Positions 11,827-23,990 are shown, counted from the first letter of the stretch. The stretch is 64,000 nucleotides of DNA from Liquidambar formosana (GCA_039720395.1 CM077824.1:25311278-25375277); one strand, 5' to 3'. Notes: generated by a model not told the origin, from the sequence alone. Made by a program: numbers and translations.

Positions 11827-11995
11827 CTGCAAATAATGAAAAGAAACACACTTTATTGACTGAACTAACAAAACAAAACAAAGAAAAGAAAACACATGTG
11901 CCACAACTAGGAAACGACTCCTAATTCCACAAGGTGGGCTAGGCGGACACACTTTATTTGAAAAGAAAGCTAAAACAAGCTACTAAGGAACCTAC
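11827..11995 (-). other. Retrotransposon intron between protease and RT
   Basis: On the minus strand a donor GTAGGT (11995) and an acceptor TTATTTGCAG (ending 11827), with T-rich sequence between, bound a 169-nt interval. Joining 11996 to 11826 reads DSSFVSFLSSMDIYGMD without a frame break. The unspliced reading meets a stop at the donor itself. Ogre-type elements carry a spliced intron at this place. Splicing here is predicted, not observed. Confidence 0.75.
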
Positions 11996-14900
11996 AAACT
12001 ACTATCAGGTATGTCGAGATCCTCGCCCTCAAGAACTTCTGCAATGATACCCTCTTCAAGATACCAATTAAGGAGCGGCATGGCTGCATGGTGAATTGAA
12101 GAACACTCGAGATCCGATTCGTGTTGGGAATCAAACTAGAGAGGAAAAATACAAAGGCGGAATTTAAAATTTTTCCTACGATTCCCAAACCCATGAATCT
12201 TAATTATGCTTAATACAAAAACCATAAACCCTAACTAGAAGAGGGTAGATTTACTTACAGTTGATTCAAGTCTTCTCCTTTATGCTCCAAGCTTTGTCTT
12301 CTGATTGAGCAGTCCAAGTGCACTGCCTCCAACAGTATCCACACCTAGCTTGAGCAAGTTGTCCTTTCCTTCTTCTTCCTTAGGGTTGCTAGAGGTGGAG
12401 AAGAGGGAGAGAGAGAGAGAGCCTCCAAGGGAATTTTCGGCCAGCACAAGGGAGCCTCCAAAATAGCTTCAAGTGATGATGTCATCACATCATAAGAGGC
12501 TTTAAATAGCCTCCAACTAGGGCCGGCCAAGGGGGGATTCCAAACCCTAATCTAATTTGTGTAATTACTCTTAATTACACAATTAGCCCACTAGTTTGCA
12601 TCAAATACAAATTAGCCCCTTAAAGAACTTTTCTTTAATCACTTATACCCTTTCTCTCATAGACAATCAAGCTCTCTTAGCATGATCAGTGTGTGACCCA
12701 TTGGGTTCACATCATCAAGTAGTAGGAACAGCACAAGTTGTGCACAATGGAACACTTTCCATTAAGGGTCTAATTGAAACTCCTTTCAATTCCCTAATTG
12801 ATTATAACTCATTTATATCAATTAGGGCTTCTACTAACCATGAGTAACACCTAGCATATGGCTCATGGTGTGGTCCTTAATGAGGTGAATAGTCATTTAC
12901 AAAGAACCCTTCTGTTATAGTTTACAGGTTACAATTCCATCCTTCCATCAACACAATGTCTCCAATTGAACTAATAGGACATGGAAGTCTGTCAAGTCCC
13001 TAGTTCAATTACTTTATACTCATTCATTAATATCAACTCAATGATGAACTTATGGAAACTCCTTTCCATATTCATTCTACCATGGGCCCATGGATTTAAT
13101 GAGTTATATTCAATGAATGCTGTATGAGACATTCACTCCCTTTTTCCTGAGAGTGATGGATTCCTTGTTGATCACTCACATGCCTTCACACATATAGCAG
13201 AAGGGCCAATGAACACCCTTACAGACCCCTGAATAGGATCTGCACTTAGTGTTATCAAACTTCTAAAGCTACATGCATAAGACAACCATGGTGTCTCAGG
13301 TCTAAGGATTACTTGTACCACTATAACAATGAGAAACTGATTGACAGGCAGGTTAAAACTCCATTCAGTTTATCTCATATCTTTGGTCACATTCAGTGTA
13401 CCTATTCTGATAATAGGCACCCACTTGTTGGTTGTAGTGTCTCCACACAAATAGCTTGAGACTAGCTATCCTCCTATAGAGTCAACCTAACAAGTGCTAG
13501 TCCTATGGTTCATTACTGTCCATCATAGTGAACCTTCAACTAGGAATGATTTAGGAGTTTAGTACAGAGATATATTTACAGTCTCAAAATTACAACCCTT
13601 TGTAATTTCATATTCTCAACTCTAACTCCATGGACATATTATGTAAATATAAATGATGCATATAAACATAATAGAATAAGCCCTTTTATTAAATCAATAA
13701 TAAATGTGACATATATAAATGAAATCAATTGATTGTTCCTAATCCCTAAACAATCATCTCTATGATTGGCTCTAGGGCATAATCCTAACAATTCGTCTAC
13801 AACAAGAACCATATCTTGAAACATTGTAACCATGGCTTCTGAATCCATCTGTTCTGCCCAGTCCTTGTTCTTCTTTTCCCAATAGTCATCCTTGATCGCT
13901 TCATCATCAACCATTGTAGCAGTAATGGGATACCACTCAGTAAAGAATATTTCAAACCCCGGAACTCTCGCCTTAGTTGCTTTGTCAATGGATGGTTCGG
14001 GGAATCCACAGAATAGGAAGTCCTCCCCTTCCTTAACAAAGTAACCATTCAAGGTAGGTCGGTATAGCGAGATTCGGATATCTGGCGCCCTTCCTTCTGC
14101 TTTTGCTTTGATTCTTTCTCTGCTTCTCTGCAACATCTCCATACGGTCCTTTTTGGAAGGCTCATACCCCAATCCGAAGGTATAGGTGACAAAGCGGCTC
14201 TGAACGGATACCGGTATGCCTTGCTGACGGCGTCCTAGTCCCATGCCTGGGAAGAAACTCATTTTCTTCATTATGTTCCCCACATGCAAATTGCCATGAG
14301 GGCAAAAGTCGAGAGGTATCAACTCTCTCTGTTCCGGCTCTTTCTCTATGCATTGAACATACTCGAACCCAGACAATGGTGCACTAACGGGCTCGGGCTT
14401 GATCTCGCAAATGGGTACCCCTGACGACTTCAAGTCATAATCACCTTGGAGTGTAACGATGGCCCCTTCATAAAGGAACTTGACTTTTTGGTGTAATGAA
14501 GAAGGGACAGCCCCTGCAGGATGAATCCAAGGTCTTCCCAACAAGAGGTTGAAGCACGATGGGACGTCCAGCACTTGGAACTCCACTCTGAATTCTGTAG
14601 GCCCCATAATTAGCGGCAAAGTGACCACTCCAATCACCTCTCTGCGGGTGTTATCATAGGCTCTCACTGTTTGCCCGGATGGCATGAAGTTGGTAGGATC
14701 CAATCCCAAAACGGTGGCAGTTCTGAGAGGGCACACATTAAGAGCGGAACCATTATCAATCAAGACTGTTGGAACTCTCTTTCCCATGGTATCGACAGTG
14801 ATGTACATGGCTTGTGAATGGCTAGGTCCACTTTTAGGTAGGTCTACTTCTGAGAACACAATGGTTGAGTTCTTCGAGGTTGGATTCACCAAGTTTACCA

Positions 14901-17064
14901 AATTTTCTGGAGATGTGTCAACAGGAACCTGTATCTGGTTCAGCAACTTCAAGATAGTCTGACGGTGCTTGTAAGAGGCCATGAGCAAACCCCATATGGT
15001 GATGTTGGCATTAGTCTTTCTCAATTGCCTAAGCACTTCGTCTTCTTCTTCTTGCAGGTCGAGGTGGCGATTACCTTCCAGGTCCCCCAATGGGTTGTCA
15101 GATTCTAAGTGCGGAGGCTTGAAATGGCGACCCCCTCTAGTTATGTGCTCCACTTCGTCATCGCTCATCCACATATCATCAATCTCTCCTACGTCACCCA
15201 TGAGGTCATCCCATGTGATTGTGTCGATCTCTTCCATTTGGACTTCCTCTGGCAACTCATCCCAACCTGTGGGGATTATAGGCTCCTCAGGGATGGGGTC
15301 GGGATAGAGTACATAGTAATCAAACTTTCCGGACGACTCTCCCAACAAACCCACTTTAGGATCTCCTGCCTCGAACCTTTCTTTCAATTGTCGCTGCATG
15401 GACTTCTTTGGCAATACCAAAACCTTTTGATCAATAAGGTCTTGAACTACCTTTTTCAGTATAACACAGTCCTCCGTATCATGTCCCGGTGCCTGATGGT
15501 ACAAACAGAATTGGTGAGGAGTCGAAGGCCTCGGCTTTGAATGGCATGGCAATATAAGCCCTTTATCACAACATTGGTGGAAAACTTGAGTCAAGGTCAT
15601 GGGAAGCGGCGTGTATCGCCTTATGGGTTGACGGGATTGGGACGAGCCTAGCTCGATGGCATTTATGTTGTTGGGAGGAGGCATATTGTGAGTGGGGAGG
15701 GGATTTCGAGTCACATTTGGGCGATTTGGTGCGGTGGGTGGTGAAATGATCTGCTTGTCGAGCAAATCTTGGATTTCATGGCGGAGGCGGTAACAACGGT
15801 TGGTTAGATGGCCTTTGGCTTGGTGGAACTTGCAATATTCATTTTCATTGTAGTTCTTGGGCAATGGGTTTGGTGGAGGCCTTGGGTCGAGGGGTTTCAA
15901 GAGGTCACGACTTCTCAGCTTTTCAAAGACTCTTTCGAGTGGTATGTATAGCTCGGTGAATTGGCGAGGTGAGGTGGAGTCATTTAGGGAGAAAGGGCGA
16001 GTGGGTTGGGTAATGGTATTGACCTCAGCATTGGGTTTTCCTCCAAAGTTTGTCCTTCGACTCCTTAGGACCTCCTCCGTTTTGATTGTTCCATCGGCGA
16101 TTGCATCTTCAACTTGTGTGCCAGCCCCAACAAGAGCCTTGAAGTTCGGAAAGTAATGAGCAAAGAGATGCTTGTGATATATGGGCAACAAGTTCTTCAC
16201 CACCAACTGAATCTGTTCTTCCTCGTTCGGTCTGTCTGTCATCTTAGAAGCCTTTTGTCTCCACCTAGTGATGAAGGCGGAGAAAGTCTCGTTAACCCCT
16301 TGCTTAGTGGTTTCCAAGTCCCTTCGCGTGACATCCACTTCAGTGTTATACTTGTAATGATCCGTGAATGCATTGCACACATCCTCCCAAGTCTTGGTTC
16401 TATTCTCCTCTAATGACAAAAACCATTTCAAGGCGGAACTCGCTAATGACTCATGAAACATTTGAGCCAATAACTCATCGTTCGCCCCTCGAGGGTGCAT
16501 GGCTCGCACATACATCTTGAGGTGGGTTTTAGAACAGCCTATCCCATCGAATTTTTCTAATTCCGGCATCTTGAATTGTAGCGGGATGCGAGCCTTTGGG
16601 AACAAGGATAAAGTGCGGATATCCACCATATCATCAGACCTGCGGATTCCCTTTAGAGTTCGTTCTAAGGCCTCGACCTTGTTTGCCAGGATGGTTGAGC
16701 TCTCCCTTGATGTGGCTTTGGTTTCCCCTTCCTTGGTCTTGGGTAGTTCTCCCCCTTCTCCTAATGGTTCCTCTGTGGATTCGGACTCATTGGATCCTTG
16801 ATTGTTATCAGTGGCACGGGCCCTAGATTCAGGTTCAGAGTTCTTCTGTTGAAGGTCTTGAGCTAACTTGAGTGCAGTCTCGGATACCTGGGTAGTGTGA
16901 TCAAGCTTTTCCATAATAGCTTTCAAAGCGGCCTCAAGGTTGAAACCCCGGTTGCTAGTTCTTTCTTCAGCCATATCCGACTCAGTGATGGAATCAACAC
17001 TGACTAGGCGCCCTTGTTGATCACGGATCCAAGCCAGCACGTCTCTCCCTCTAACATAGGGCAA
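11996..17064 (-). pseudogene. Gypsy gag-protease exon, interrupted by the solo LTR
   Basis: The frame runs from ATG 17064 to the LTR edge at 13790 (about 1,091 codons). It resumes at 12121 and reaches the intron donor at 11996. An internal ATG at 16974 (MAEERTSNRG) is an alternative start. By residue: a coiled-coil-prone acidic N-terminus (30-150) and a retrotransposon gag domain (about 155-330; FDGIGCSKTHLKMY, SSALKWFLSL, TFSAFITRWRQ). Two CxxH-type zinc clusters follow (411-424, CKFHQAKGHLTNRC; 520-533, CLYHQAPGHDTEDC), then a protease with LIDNGSALNVCP (D770) and LLLGRPW (840-846), and a glycine-rich GMGLGRRQQG. Gag forms the particle and the protease cuts the polyprotein. The active site reads DNGS, where D-T/S-G is usual in other lineages; Tat proteases vary here. 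The only break in this exon is the inserted LTR. Confidence 0.88.
12122..13790 (-). mobile_element. Solo copia LTR (family 2) inserted in the gypsy polyprotein
   Basis: A 1,669-bp LTR whose minus strand starts TGTTAGGATTATGCC and ends GATTCCCAACA. It is flanked by a perfect 5-bp duplication, ATTCG at 12117-12121 and 13791-13795. No PBS, PPT or internal DNA adjoins it, so it is a solo LTR left by LTR-LTR recombination. It resembles 24002-25694 more than the family-1 LTRs. LTR plus one duplication adds 1,674 bp, a multiple of three, so the host frame resumes in register beyond it. Translation through it would nevertheless stop at 13639. Confidence 0.95.
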
Positions 17065-17712
17065 ACACTCAATTTTTTCAGCCTAAGGGTCCATCCTAAG
17101 CTTCCATAATTATCTCAAAATTTTTACAACATACACCCTTAATTAGTTCTCTTAACCAATTACCCTTGCGGGGGTCATGGGGAAGGGTACGTATTAAGGA
17201 TGTAGGGTGTAAAGTTTCCTTTAACTACCCACTTAATCAACAAAGCATGGCAACACATCACAAACACGGCAGCATATCATCACAACAATGTGTGTGCATA
17301 TAGGTGATCCAACAGTGTCCTAGAAGGCCCATTACATGCAATTCTTTCTTTTAAGAGGGTAGGCTAGGGTCCTCAACTTTGCTTGTACCAATCTTTATAC
17401 CTAACCACATGTGACATCAGGAATGTCGCGTGGGTCCAGCAGTACGTGATTGGTCCATTTGATATACCCAAGGGTACTTGGCAAGAGAGGTTTGATAGCT
17501 TCGCCCAACACATGGAATCAGGAAAACCAAGGTCGAACTAGGCTATCAGTTGGCAAGGATACATCGAGGGACAATCGAGTGATCATGCAACAGTAGCGCA
17601 CACAATGCAATAAATGAAAGCACACAATCAAGCGAATGCAATGTGATTGATTTTAATTAATAATAAGAAGTTAATTTAGCCCAATCAAATTAAATGAGTC
17701 TAGCCCTCGACA
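17065..17712 (-). other. Gypsy 5' leader between PBS and gag
   Basis: About 650 bp without a recognisable frame, so the ORF1 that canonical Ogre elements carry before gag is absent. Position 17255 inside it is the left limit of the segment duplicated at 55766. The bases across 17250-17260 are uninterrupted here. Confidence 0.7.
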
Positions 17713-17730
17713 TCCCCAGTGGAGTCGCCA
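17713..17730 (-). other. Gypsy primer-binding site, tRNA-Arg type
   Basis: The minus strand reads TGGCGACTCCACTGGGGA, three bases after the end of the LTR. It starts with TGG, as expected for a site pairing with a tRNA CCA end. The sequence is the type reported as tRNA-Arg-primed in Tat/Ogre elements (from memory). Confidence 0.75.
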
Positions 17731-19766
17731 AACTGTGAACCCACGAAAAAGAGCGCGGAGCCCACAAGGGTTTGGCAAAATCATATAAGGAGGTTTAAAG
17801 ACAACAAACAAAAAGGGAGTCGCCACCTCATTTTTTAGGGAAAAGAGGAAAACCACAAAAATGTTTTATTTTCAAAACCACATGACTCCATTAAAGGAAA
17901 AGCAAAGTCTTTGAAACCAGAAAATTGGATCCGGGGGCTAAGTTACGACGTGGGAAGGTTCTGGGCAAAAGCCCATAGGCACCCACATCGCCCGAGTTGG
18001 TCTCTTAATTTAATTGGGCTAACTTAATATCTTTTCCACTCAAATATCATCATATATCATCACAAGGCAGCATGCATATCATATATTCCATCGAATCATC
18101 TCATGCATAATCAAACAAACAAAACAAAACAGAAAAAAGAAGAAAAGAAAAGAAAAACCTAGGATACTTGGATCCTAGGACGGACTTGAGCCTCACGAAG
18201 AGCGCCTACGTACCATGCAGCGAAATACATGGATCAAAGTCCACGTAGTTCGAAAAGAATAGGGTTACAACCTAATACAAACCTATGGTAATAACCCTAG
18301 GTTTCCTCATTTGAAAATATATTGATTTAATCCAAAACAGAAAACTTCCATAAGAGGAAAACCTTGATAAAAACCAGAATTTTATATTGAAGGGAACCTT
18401 TGATTATTACCATAAGCTTGTATTAAGAAGTAACCCTAGGAGGGAGAAGAGAAAAGAAAGAAAAGAAAGGTGAATTGGGGCACCTTCAAACCCTACTTAC
18501 CTGAGCGCACAAGCTCCAAACATTAGCCATTTCAGACCATAGCAGCCCTATTTGCAATAGGACAAGCATTGTGCCTGTTTGCACCCTTACAAGTGCACAA
18601 AATCATGCAAAGAAAGTAATATGCAAATCTGGACAGAACCTTGACAAGGCCTAAAATCATCCATTAATCATACAAACAACAAGAATAATGAATAACTAGG
18701 GACTCTAACTCAATCCTACATGCAATGACCTAACTAACATGCATAAAAACCTATGAAAGACACACTAACAAGCATAAGAGACTCCAATAACATCAATAAA
18801 CATGATAATAAAGCATACTCTAATGAAAAAGATGTCATTTTATGTAAAACATGAAAATAGACCTTCCTACGGCGAGCTTTCTTAAGCGAAACTATCCTAG
18901 GATAATTTCACGTAAGAAAGTCATTATGGGTAGGTGCAATTAGCACATCCTACGTAAAATATATACCATAGAACACAACAGAAAAGATTTCATGCTTAAA
19001 CACATCACAAAAGACTCTCATGCAAAACCTCACTCAACGAAAAGGATAATTATCCTTAAAAAAGGATAACGTCTCCAAAAACCCTATACAATATACTATA
19101 TGGATGCAAACCTAGCATGATTCAACTATATGCAGCATATATAGAATGACTATGATGAGCAACAGCTCAAAAAGCTAAGCTAAGCATGCTGTATAAGACC
19201 TATGCGACTTCAGGGTTATCGAAACCCTAATCTTGCAAATATGCATAAAAACCTACTAAACGACTCTAAGACATGCTCAAATTATCATGAATATCATTCA
19301 TATAGCATATATTAACTAACAGGAACATCAACACATGATAACTATCACAGCGACCTAAACATGTGAACTATGCATGATTTAAGAAGATAGAGCGAATCAG
19401 GCTATCAAATCCTTGGTAAACCAGGGATTGTCAAGCATATAAAGCCATAAACTATCCTAAAATCATTCATATACTATCCTAAAAACATGGAACTAACCTA
19501 ACATGTGGAGCTATATCATGCACTAGAACTACCATAGAAGAAGAAGGAGAAAGAGAAGCAAGAGAAGCAGAGAATTCATGTTCAGCACTAAAGGGATAGG
19601 CTTACCTCTTGTAGACTCTTCCTTGTCTTCAAACCTCTTGTTTCCTTGCTTGCTTGGGGTTGAAGAGCCTCCTCTTGAAGTCCTTCTATCTCTCCAAACT
19701 CGTAGCTCTCTCTCTCTCTAAGTGTAAAGTGCAATTCCCCTCCCCTATGTGCTGAATATCATGTCC

Positions 19767-19774
19767 TTTATATA
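19767..19774 (-). promoter_or_regulatory. TATA box of the gypsy LTR promoter
   Basis: Minus-strand TATATAAA within CTATATAAAGG, about 190 bp downstream of the palindromic module. It is the best core promoter candidate for the element's genomic RNA. Confidence 0.6.
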
Positions 19775-19960
19775 GAGAACTGACCTCCTAAACCAATGGC
19801 TAGGATTAATTCATTAAATAATGATCCTAGGGCTATTAGAGACTCTCTTGGTGCTCAAACAACTCAAACCTACACACTCCTAAGCTCAGACAAGTTGTTT
19901 TGGCGGAGGAAACCGTCAAAAGAGGGATAGAGGAGTCAGAGGTTGACTTAAAGTAGGATT

Positions 19961-20042
19961 CCTCGGGTGACCAACTAGGCCTGGACGGTTAGCCGTCTGG
20001 GCCCAGACGGCTGACCGTCCAGCCCAGGACGGTTACCCGAGG
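19961..20042 (-). promoter_or_regulatory. Palindromic promoter-upstream module, copy 3 (in LTR)
   Basis: Outer arms CCTCGGGTGACC and GGTTACCCGAGG enclose an inner perfect 22-bp palindrome (19990-20011, centred on GGGCCC) flanked by GGACGGT/ACCGTCC arms. The DNA could form a long cruciform or hairpin. It lies upstream of the LTR TATA box, as copies 1 and 2 lie upstream of the two antisense genes. Confidence 0.7.
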
Positions 20043-20988
20043 CCCTCCTATTTCCGCTTCGGTTTTGACTTCCACTTGCTTCAGAAGTCCTAAAATCTTC
20101 AAATTAAGTCCGATTTTGACGAAATAAAAGCCAAAACGACCGTGTTTCGAAGGGGAACACATTTTTAAGCATTTTAGGACAAAAATCCTCAACCATGGGT
20201 GCATGGTTAGGTTTTACAAAGGTGGTTAACCATGGTGCTTCACCGTCGCTAAGCTGGGTTTGTACACAAGGTCGAACCGAATGCTTTCCCAATCGAAAAT
20301 TGATCTTTCTAAACACGTTTAGGACATAAATAAAGCCCAATTGAAGTTAAATGAGAGAAAATTGATTGGGTCTTATGAGTCAATTTGAGCAAACCAAGAA
20401 AGGGTCTTTTAGCCAACCCAAACCATTACGAGCCGAATTGATCTTAAACCATTAATTCATGAAATTGAACCTATATATGGACTCTATATAACCATATGAA
20501 CTTGATGGGATGACTCGGGATTCATTCCAAGGTCAAATGGAAAATATACGGCTTAAAAGACGATTATGCCCTTCAAGTCGCAAAAGTTCTTATTGAGCAT
20601 CGAAATGAACTCCAAATCACTTCAAAATTCATACACATGATATTCAATGCCATAGAAACTCAATGCAAAAGACTAGACTCAAAAAGGACTCAAAATCCTA
20701 CATGAAATGATATGTCCTAGCTAAGGTGACAAAAATGGGGTGTGACAGATGTAGGTTAGATTAGTTATTTTGATGAGACCCTTAAAACCCCTCTATTTTA
20801 ATATTAAGTTGGAAATGGAGAATACATTAGGGAATGGATTCTTCATTGCCTTCCATCATTATAGGATCATCTAGCGTCCCTTAGTGTGGGTACCTGGCTG
20901 CAGACATGTAGGAGCTACCCATATTAAAGACATTACTTGAAACTATCACATATGTAGATATCATGGGGTGCCTAAGCTGGTTTATACC

Positions 20989-21192
20989 AAGAAACTAACA
21001 TGTGAGGTATATATTTGGTGAAACATACCTGTGTGAATGATGGGCTTAACTTAACTAGGGAAGTATTCCAAGAAACTAACATGTGAGGAGTATGTACCCT
21101 AGAGGCAAAATGATTGGAACTTGCTTATGAAGCAATAGACAAAGAGTTGTCTTCTTACTGTGGGTTAGAAGTCAAGAAACTAACATGTGAGG
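20989..21192 (+). repeat. Three spaced copies of a 19-bp leader motif
   Basis: AAGAAACTAACATGTGAGG occurs exactly at 20989-21007, 21070-21088 and 21174-21192, spaced 81 and 104 bp apart in otherwise unlike sequence. All three are kept in the second copy (+38,511). It could be a leader RNA signal, such as packaging or dimerisation; this is inference. Confidence 0.8.
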
Positions 21193-21368
21193 CTTCTAGG
21201 TCACAGTGGGACCCCAATCCCCATTAGGAATAAGATTCCCGAATTCCATTAGAGGGTGTATGGAATTTGATAAAATAGTGGGAGGTACCATATGATTAAA
21301 GACCCGATCATTATGGATTAAAAATGAAATCTAATTCTCTATTTAATTTTTATATGTAGTTCATAGAA

Positions 21369-22004
21369 ATGGCTCACCTCAACCCGTTATCCAAAATATT
21401 GGACATCAACCGTTTGACTGGACCAAATTGTCTTGATTGGCTTAGGAATCTAAAAATTGTTTTGGATTCCAAGAATCTTACCTATGCACTTCATAATCCA
21501 CTTCCTATTGCTCCTGCTGAGGCTACAACTCAACAAGAGAAAGATGCTTACCAGAAGCGCATGGACGACGATCTCATGGCAAGGTGCTATATGATGGTAT
21601 TTATGAGTCTCGAGCTTAAGAAGCAACATGAGTCCATGGGAAGTGCTTACGAGATTTTTATCAACATACAAGAATTGTATGGGAAAGAATTCTTGCTTGA
21701 ATTTAATGAAGCTGCTACTTCCAAGTCTAAGCTCAAGCCTAAGGGCAAGGGCATAGGCAAGGGCAAGAGTACCCGAAGGAAGAAGAAAGGTAACAACAAA
21801 GCCAAAGGAACCTGTTTTCACTGTGGCAAAGATGGGCACTGGAAACGTAACTGCCGGGAGTATCTGGATACTCTAAAAAAACCAACCTTTGGAAGGTATG
21901 GATCATGCTCTAAACTAAATGTTAGTTCTGCTTCCACTTGGGTACTTAATTCTGATGTGAATTTTGAATTCCATGCAGAATCTAGTGGGAAGCAGAAGGC
22001 ATAG
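21369..22004 (+). pseudogene. Copia gag remnant (capsid domain plus CCHC knuckle)
   Basis: A 211-codon frame. Residues 1-120 match the plant copia gag type: LTGPNCLDWLRNLKIVLDS, then LMARCYMMVFMSLELKKQHE and YEIFINIQELYG. A basic Lys/Gly-rich linker (KGKGIGKGKSTRRKKKG) and one CCHC zinc knuckle (CFHCGKDGHWKRNC, about 150-163) follow, then the start of the protease region. The stop at 22002-22004 cuts the frame where gag-pol should continue, and part of the capsid-to-linker region is shorter than usual. The same frame with the same end is in the second copy at 59880-60515. Confidence 0.85.
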
Positions 22005-22342
22005 TAAAGGCGGATCAACCCTACAAGTGGGGAATGGAGCAAACGTTGCTGCATTAGCTGTGGGGCTTGTTGCTTGACTCTACCTAATGGAGTAGTTTAG
22101 AAATAATAGTTAGCTATCTTTACATTCCAGAAGTTATTAGAAACATTAATTTTATTTCAGTTTTATCTAAACGAGGTTTTAGTTTGATTTAATAAATGTT
22201 TTCTATTAAATGAAGAGTTCATTACTTCTGGAGTTTATATGGATGGCCTTATTTTCTAAACTTTATTGCAAATATGAATTGCAATGAAGCATGATAGTTC
22301 TAAATTGAATGCTAATAAACCTAAGAGAACAAGATATACATA

Positions 22343-23697
22343 GTGATGTATGTAGAAGTTTCTCTAACTTTACAACCTTTACCGATGATTTACTCTAGGT
22401 TTGGGTGTGTATACTTAATGAAGTACAAATCTGAAACATTTGAAAGGTTCAAAGAATTCAGATATGAAGTAGAGAAACAAACTGGTAAAAGTATTAAAGC
22501 TCTTCGATTGGATCAAGGAGGCAAATATTTAACCGGTCAATTTTTAGATCAACTTGTTCAAATGGGCATTCAATCACAATGAACACCTCTTGGAACACTA
22601 TAACTTAATGGTGTGTCAGAAAAGAGGAATAGAACCTTATTGGATATGGTTAGGTCCATAATAAGTTACAACGACCTAATATTATCCTTGTTAGGATGTG
22701 CCCTAGAATTGCCACGTACCTGTGAAACAGAGTTCAAAACCAAGGCTGTCCCTAAACATATATGAGATATGGAAAAGGAAGCACCAAACCTTAAGCATGT
22801 TAAGGTATGGGGTTGCACTACATATGTAGAGACATATAATGCAACAAAATTGGAAATCAAGATAACTTAAATGTAGGTTTGTGTATTATCCTAAAAGGAG
22901 TTTAGGATATCATATCTATTATCCTGATTAACAAAAGGTGTTTTGTTTGTAAGTTTTCAATCTTTCTTGAAAAAGAGTTTATTCAAGAAGGAGATAACAA
23001 CAGGAAAATAGAACTCAAAGAGTTGTCTAATGAGACACAAACCAACATTGATGCAACCCCTGTCCCTGTTGAGACAGAACCCATAATTGTACCATGATTG
23101 TACAAAGGGTTAGTGGGAGTACGATCATATTTTGGTCCTATAAGTGAATGACGTTCTACTTATTAGGGAATAATGTAGAGACGTTGTCAACAGTGAAAAA
23201 TTAGTTTTTCACAAAGTTTCTCCATAAAAGATTTGGAAGAAGCATCCTATATTCTAGGAATAGGGGTCTATAGAGATAGATCTAAAGGATGCTAAGTCTC
23301 TCCCAATCGAAGTACATAGACAAGATTTTGAATGGGTTCAAAATGCTTGATTTCAAGAGAAGTCTAATTCCTGTCAGACATAAAATCAAGTTGTCTAAAA
23401 GCACATGCCATGCTGTGTACATTACCAGATATCAGTTTTGCTGTAAATGTTACGAGCAGATATCAGGTAGACCCAGATAAGGTATACTGGGAAGAAGTCA
23501 AAGCTATCCTTAAGTACTTGAGAAGAACTAAGGACCCATGCTTTGTCTTTGGAGAAAGAAATTTAGAAATGGTTGGTATAACGGATTCAGATTTTAATCT
23601 GACGATGATGATAGGAGATCAACATCGAGGTATGTTCTCTCACCTTAAATGGTGGAGCTGTAAATTTGAGCGCATTGCTGCATGTTTGGATGAGTAA
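22343..23697 (+). pseudogene. Copia integrase and RT/RNaseH remnants
   Basis: 22343-22582 holds an integrase core piece (FKEFRYEVEKQTGKSIKALRLD, then GGKYLTGQF). 23289-23480 and 23410-23697 hold the end of RT and the RNaseH start (QSKYIDKILNGFKM, PDISFAVNVTSRYQ, YWEEVKAILKYLRRTKD, ITDSDF). Frames shift and stop repeatedly, and most of RT including its active site is absent. After 23697 the RNaseH end can be traced in broken form to about 23840. Confidence 0.8.
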
Positions 23698-23990
23698 GTT
23701 CATTGCAGAACTAGGAGTGGTTCCTAACATTGAGAAGCCTTTACTATTGTTTTTGTGACAACAATAAGGCTAGGGCTCAAGACAAGGATCCACGGTCTCA
23801 TCAAAAGTCCAAACTTTAAGCGGCGATTCCAAGTGATTGGAAAGATCATTGGAAGAGATGACATATACATATAGAAGTTTAATACAACAGAGAATAAAGA
23901 ATACCCCTTCACTAAGGCTATAACCCAAGTGTGTTGGATCACCACCGACAGGATATGGGTATGAGATACATGGTGGATTGGCTATAGTGC

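Larger units (their letters stand above)
2821..20747 (-). mobile_element. Large Ty3/gypsy retrotransposon, Tat lineage (5' LTR and internal region; 3' end not in window)
   Basis: Read on the minus strand the order is 5' LTR (20747-17734), PBS, leader, gag-protease, intron, RT, RNaseH, second RNaseH and integrase. A long 3' region with two opposite-strand genes follows. RT before integrase places it in Ty3/gypsy. A second RNaseH domain, an intron between protease and RT, and extra antisense frames downstream of integrase are known hallmarks of Tat/Ogre-type elements. Even without the inserted solo LTR, more than 16 kb of element is visible. The 3' LTR would lie left of the nested copia element at 1-2820, outside the window. 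GATGT (20748-20752) is the candidate target duplication beside the 5' LTR. A stop, a frameshift and the solo LTR disable it. Confidence 0.85.
17734..20747 (-). repeat. Gypsy 5' LTR (3,014 bp)
   Basis: On the minus strand it starts TGTCACACCCCATTTTTG at 20747 and ends GGGTTCACA at 17734, giving TG...CA ends directly next to the PBS. It contains the palindromic module (19961-20042) and a TATA box (19767-19774). An almost identical copy is at 56245-59258. Confidence 0.88.

Noticed and set aside
13639..13790. C-terminal extension of the gypsy gag-protease frame
   Set aside because: These codons come from the inserted solo LTR. The same residues appear from LTR DNA at 2651-2866 and 26294-26497.
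17671..17856. 61-codon frame repeated at 56182-56367
   Set aside because: It lies across the gypsy LTR end and PBS. It is repeated only because the segment is duplicated.
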